Source: a virus. From it: DNA of 55,488 nucleotides. The translations under genes and the position numbers were made by a program. Below, piece after piece: positions 53,365 to 55,488 of the stretch. Every line of letters begins with the position of its first letter. Within the stretch, counting starts at the first letter, position 1. The notes under the pieces were generated by a model that searched no databases, was not told the DNA's origin, and saw only the letters and a list, made by a program, of their open reading frames with translations. Where the stretch lies: positions 1 to 55,488 of IMG/VR virus record IMGVR_UViG_3300037586_002804. One strand, 5' to 3'.

Positions 53365-53771
53365 TATCCGACTCCCGAAGAGCCTGACCAGTTATGCTTT
53401 AATCTGTCGGCTGGGATTCCTGTCAATCCTGCTGAAATGGATGCAGTGCAGGCAGTTGCTGAACCTGCGAGGAGATAAACACGAGTAACCTTGAAGTCTG
53501 CCTCATATTCTTCTTCGTTTAGAAGTAGGACATAGTTGCCATCCTTTACTCCGTTTTCAGAAAAACCGAACTTCATTGGGGCGTCTGAACCCATAGCATC
53601 TGCTGTGTTCTTGATGATGATGAACTTAGTCACTCTGTCAAAGCTTATGACGATTGGATCGGTGGCTGATATAACGTCTATTGACGCACTTGCATACGGA
53701 ATTGAGCTAACTTGGAATGAACCAACATTGTGAAGTCCCGATTGGTATGAATTGAATGGCCCTGAGCCCAT
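53364..53771 (-). CDS. Probable virion structural protein, 135 aa
   Basis: MGSGPFNSYQSGLHNVGSFQ, then VSSIPYASASIDVISATDPI and TRVYLLAGSATACTASISAG. All-beta, Ser/Ala-rich and close to the fibre gene. No family is certain. The stop and start of neighbours share bases at both ends. Likely a small decoration or appendage protein. Confidence 0.65.
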   Translation of the reverse strand: MGSGPFNSYQSGLHNVGSFQVSSIPYASASIDVISATDPIVISFDRVTKFIIIKNTADAMGSDAPMKFGFSENGVKDGNYVLLLNEEEYEADFKVTRVYLLAGSATACTASISAGLTGIPADRLKHNWSGSSGVG

Positions 53772-54181
53772 TACTTCTCCTGCTTATTTTTCTTTGACTT
53801 TATTTTCTTTTTGATTTGTTTCTTTTTCTCGGCAGCTTTCTCTGTCGATTCGGCGATTTTGGCATTAATTTCATCCACTGGTATTTGCTCCCCCTCTGGG
53901 AAGGTTATATTTATCCTTTTGCTCTCCAAGAATAAATGCTCTTCGGTTAGTTCTCGAACTGCTTTCAAGTGTTGATGATATTCATCCACTTCCGCCATGT
54001 ATTCGTCCAAGAGAGACAACGCTAACTCTGGATTATCTCCTAAGAGCAATTGACTTGATTGTAATAGTTTCTTCTTTCCGTCCGCCTCGAAGTTAGAAAA
54101 CGCTAATGCTAAGAAGTTTTGGATTAACTTCTTCATATCTGCTTTGCGAGCGGTGAATGTTATTTCATTCATTTCCTTCAT
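53771..54181 (-). CDS. Helical basic-tailed protein, 136 aa
   Basis: MKEMNEITFTARKADMKKLI, then LLDEYMAEVDEYHQHLKAVR, and a strongly lysine-rich C-terminus (KKKQIKKKIKSKKNKQEK). An upstream ATAAGG fits this ATG. It is probably helical with a nucleic-acid-binding tail. No family is recognised. Placed in the structural block. Confidence 0.65.
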   Translation of the reverse strand: MKEMNEITFTARKADMKKLIQNFLALAFSNFEADGKKKLLQSSQLLLGDNPELALSLLDEYMAEVDEYHQHLKAVRELTEEHLFLESKRINITFPEGEQIPVDEINAKIAESTEKAAEKKKQIKKKIKSKKNKQEK

Positions 54182-54208
54182 TATATTATACCTTATGTTT
54201 GTGGGTAT

Positions 54209-54219
54209 TGTAAATAGTT
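54209..54219 (-). promoter_or_regulatory. AACTATTTACA motif
   Basis: A near match to the AACTATTTATA motif, directly after a terminator and 28 bases above the ATG. TTTACA within it plus TATAAT at 18 bases could alternatively be a sigma70 promoter overlapping the start. Confidence 0.35.
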
Positions 54220-54223
54220 TCTC

Positions 54224-54258
54224 AAAAAAGAAGGGAGGGTGAATTTCTCCACCCTCCC
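54224..54258 (-). terminator. Intrinsic terminator
   Basis: Nine-base stem GGGAGGGTG (54233-54241) with CACCCTCCC (54250-54258), then a T-run on the minus strand. It ends the fibre gene at 54316. Confidence 0.88.
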
Positions 54259-54315
54259 CAGATTGTCTTAGAATAGTAAACTATTCATTGAAAACCTTAT
54301 TATTTAGTGTTGTTG

Positions 54316-55488
54316 TTATCCAACTACAACGCTCATTGTGACAACGCCCATAGGAGAGATAGAGAACTCCATCTTTGGCTTTCCAGCGCCCCAACCCATT
54401 TGGTAGGCACCACCAAGAGATGATACGTTGAATCCGCCTGCAACGTCCAACTGACCCTTGGTAGAGTCAATATCACTTTGAAGAGCACTATCGCCACTAG
54501 CACGATCAAGCAATTCAGCAGCAAGAGCAGCGTCGTTAGATGTCTCGTATGCTACAAGATCAGCAGCGATGACACCTTCAGCAGCTACGCGAGCAGCAGA
54601 CTCGTTACCAGCTTCGGTACGAAGAAGGGCACGATCAGTTGTAGCAGCAGCGAAAGATGCTACAGAATCAGCTTCGTTTTGATCAACATCAGCTTGGATT
54701 GCATTTTCAGCATTGAGGCGGAATGCAGCTTCAGAAGCCATCTCAGTACGGATAAGAGCACGATCAGTTGTAGCAGCAGCGAAAGATGCTACAGAATCAA
54801 GTTCGTTCTGATCAACATCAGCTTGGATTGCATTTTCAGCAGCAACACGAAGTCCAGACTCAGTTGCAGCAGCAGCAATCATTACTCCACGAGCAGCAGT
54901 TGCAGCAGCGTGAGCAGCGTCAGAATCAGCTTCGTTTTGATCAACATCAGCTTGGATTGCAGCTTCAGCAGCAGCACGATCAAGAAGCTCTTGAGCGAGA
55001 TCAGCAGCGATGACACCTTCAGCAGCTACGCGAGCAGCAGACTCGTTACCAGCTTCGGTACGAAGAAGGGCACGATCAGTTGTAGCAGCAGCGAAAGATG
55101 CTACAGAATCAGCTTCGTTTTGATCAACATCAGCTTGGATTGCATTTTCAGCATTGAGGCGGAATGCAGCTTCAGAAGCCATCTCAGTACGGATAAGAGC
55201 ACGATCAGTTGTAGCAGCACCGTGAGCAGCGTCAGAATCAGCTTCGTTTTGATCAACATCAGCTTGGATTGCATTTTCAGCAGCAACACGAAGTCCAGAC
55301 TCAGTAGCCATCTCAGTACGGATAAGAGCACGGTCGGTAGAAGCAGCAGTGCTAAGTCCAGAGATTGAACTCTGAAGGTTACCATCAGCAGCCTCGTATG
55401 CAGCAACAACTTCTACGAACTGATCAAGTGACTCGGAAGAGCCAGAGAGCATAGCGTCGATGCGTCCTGCTTGAACAGCTTCAGCAGC
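54316..55488 (-). CDS. Repeat-rich fibre-like structural protein (partial, runs off window)
   Basis: The frame is open to the right edge, so the N-terminus is outside. The visible 390 residues are alanine-rich repeats of the form A-I-Q-A-D-V-D-Q-N-E-A-D-S ... T-D-R-A-L-I/L-R-T-E. A C-terminal segment (FNVSSLGGAYQMGWGAGKPK) ends FSISPMGVVTMSVVVG. Such repeats are known from large fibre or neck proteins and are probably coiled coils. A 221-base segment (54558-54778) recurs at 54999-55219. Confidence 0.8.
   Translation of the reverse strand, partial: AAEAVQAGRIDAMLSGSSESLDQFVEVVAAYEAADGNLQSSISGLSTAASTDRALIRTEMATESGLRVAAENAIQADVDQNEADSDAAHGAATTDRALIRTEMASEAAFRLNAENAIQADVDQNEADSVASFAAATTDRALLRTEAGNESAARVAAEGVIAADLAQELLDRAAAEAAIQADVDQNEADSDAAHAAATAARGVMIAAAATESGLRVAAENAIQADVDQNELDSVASFAAATTDRALIRTEMASEAAFRLNAENAIQADVDQNEADSVASFAAATTDRALLRTEAGNESAARVAAEGVIAADLVAYETSNDAALAAELLDRASGDSALQSDIDSTKGQLDVAGGFNVSSLGGAYQMGWGAGKPKMEFSISPMGVVTMSVVVG
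54558..55219 (-). repeat. 221-base direct repeat, 441 bases apart
   Basis: 54558-54778 and 54999-55219 read as identical when compared by eye. The 441-base period is 147 codons, so the frame is kept. Within it are shorter 43-codon-like units. Confidence 0.85.

Noticed and set aside
54478-55368. Plus-strand frame of 296 codons rich in serine
   Set aside because: It mirrors the alanine-rich repeats of the fibre gene on the other strand; repeat composition keeps the frame open.
1-55488. tRNA, rRNA or insertion sequence
   Set aside because: Gaps are short and hold promoters or hairpins; I saw no cloverleaf, rRNA or transposase sequence.

Overview
The window looks like part of a large tailed-phage genome (jumbo or near-jumbo size class) infecting a bacterium. 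All of the roughly 100 genes I accept lie on the minus strand, are packed with 1 to 32 base overlaps, and mix replication, nucleotide, lysis, chaperone and structural functions with many tiny unknown genes. There are no tRNA or rRNA genes, no CRISPR array and no insertion sequence. Intergenic gaps are short and most hold a sigma70-type promoter pointing leftwards (TTGACA, 17 bases, TATATT or TATAAT, often with an extended -10). The host is therefore transcribed with a standard bacterial sigma factor. Four or so phage-encoded lipoprotein signals would fit a Gram-negative host. I cannot name the host.

Layout, read in the direction of transcription (high to low coordinates). 55488-52519: structural genes, including two repeat-rich fibre-like proteins. 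52477-42114: replication and nucleotide block with DnaB-like helicase, class II ribonucleotide reductase, a divergent GroES-like protein, two nucleotidyltransferase-like proteins and a DnaE-type DNA polymerase III alpha. 42028-37287: dUTPase, a PD-(D/E)XK-like protein overlapping a DNA methyltransferase, a Dam-like methyltransferase, an IMP dehydrogenase/GMP reductase family enzyme and a sigma-region-4-like small protein. 37207-30232: acidic scaffold-like protein, ClpP-like protease, peptidoglycan amidase, GroEL and a holin-like protein. 29959-22444: two large unknown proteins, a HExxH protein and a cluster of lipoproteins that includes a VWA protein and a trypsin-like protease. 22439-15995: cupin, aminotransferase, metallophosphoesterase and several SH3-like genes. 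15947-3: acetyltransferase-like and hydrolase-like genes, the main SH3-like arrays, proteins carrying a repeated MKITK tag, a MoxR ATPase with a VWA/metallopeptidase partner, and a phosphomannomutase-like HAD enzyme.

The most unusual content is an expanded family of about 25 small (56-135 residue) SH3/KOW-like proteins beginning (M/V)KVGDLV. Many sit in head-to-tail arrays at 226-1419, 8719-9202, 9615-10029 and 13116-14249. In the arrays each gene overlaps the next by exactly 14 bases, of the type GTGAAAGTCGGTGA. That DNA encodes the C-terminal SESR-stop of one protein in one frame and the N-terminal MKVGD of the next in another. The conserved C-terminal peptide LEVISESR therefore also carries the Shine-Dalgarno sequence and start codon of the next gene. 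The same junction joins family members to unrelated genes, so it behaves like a cassette boundary.

Two further sequence systems stand out. Four promoters with poor -35 boxes each carry two extra TTGACA boxes at fixed spacing upstream, which looks like an activator site. Several proteins share short N-terminal tags (MKITKSKLAQIVQEE and MKxLLxxWRxxxNE types) that resemble capsid-targeting or propeptide sequences, and one 526-residue protein contains three copies of the first tag. GroEL plus a distant GroES-like gene suggests a phage-encoded folding chamber.
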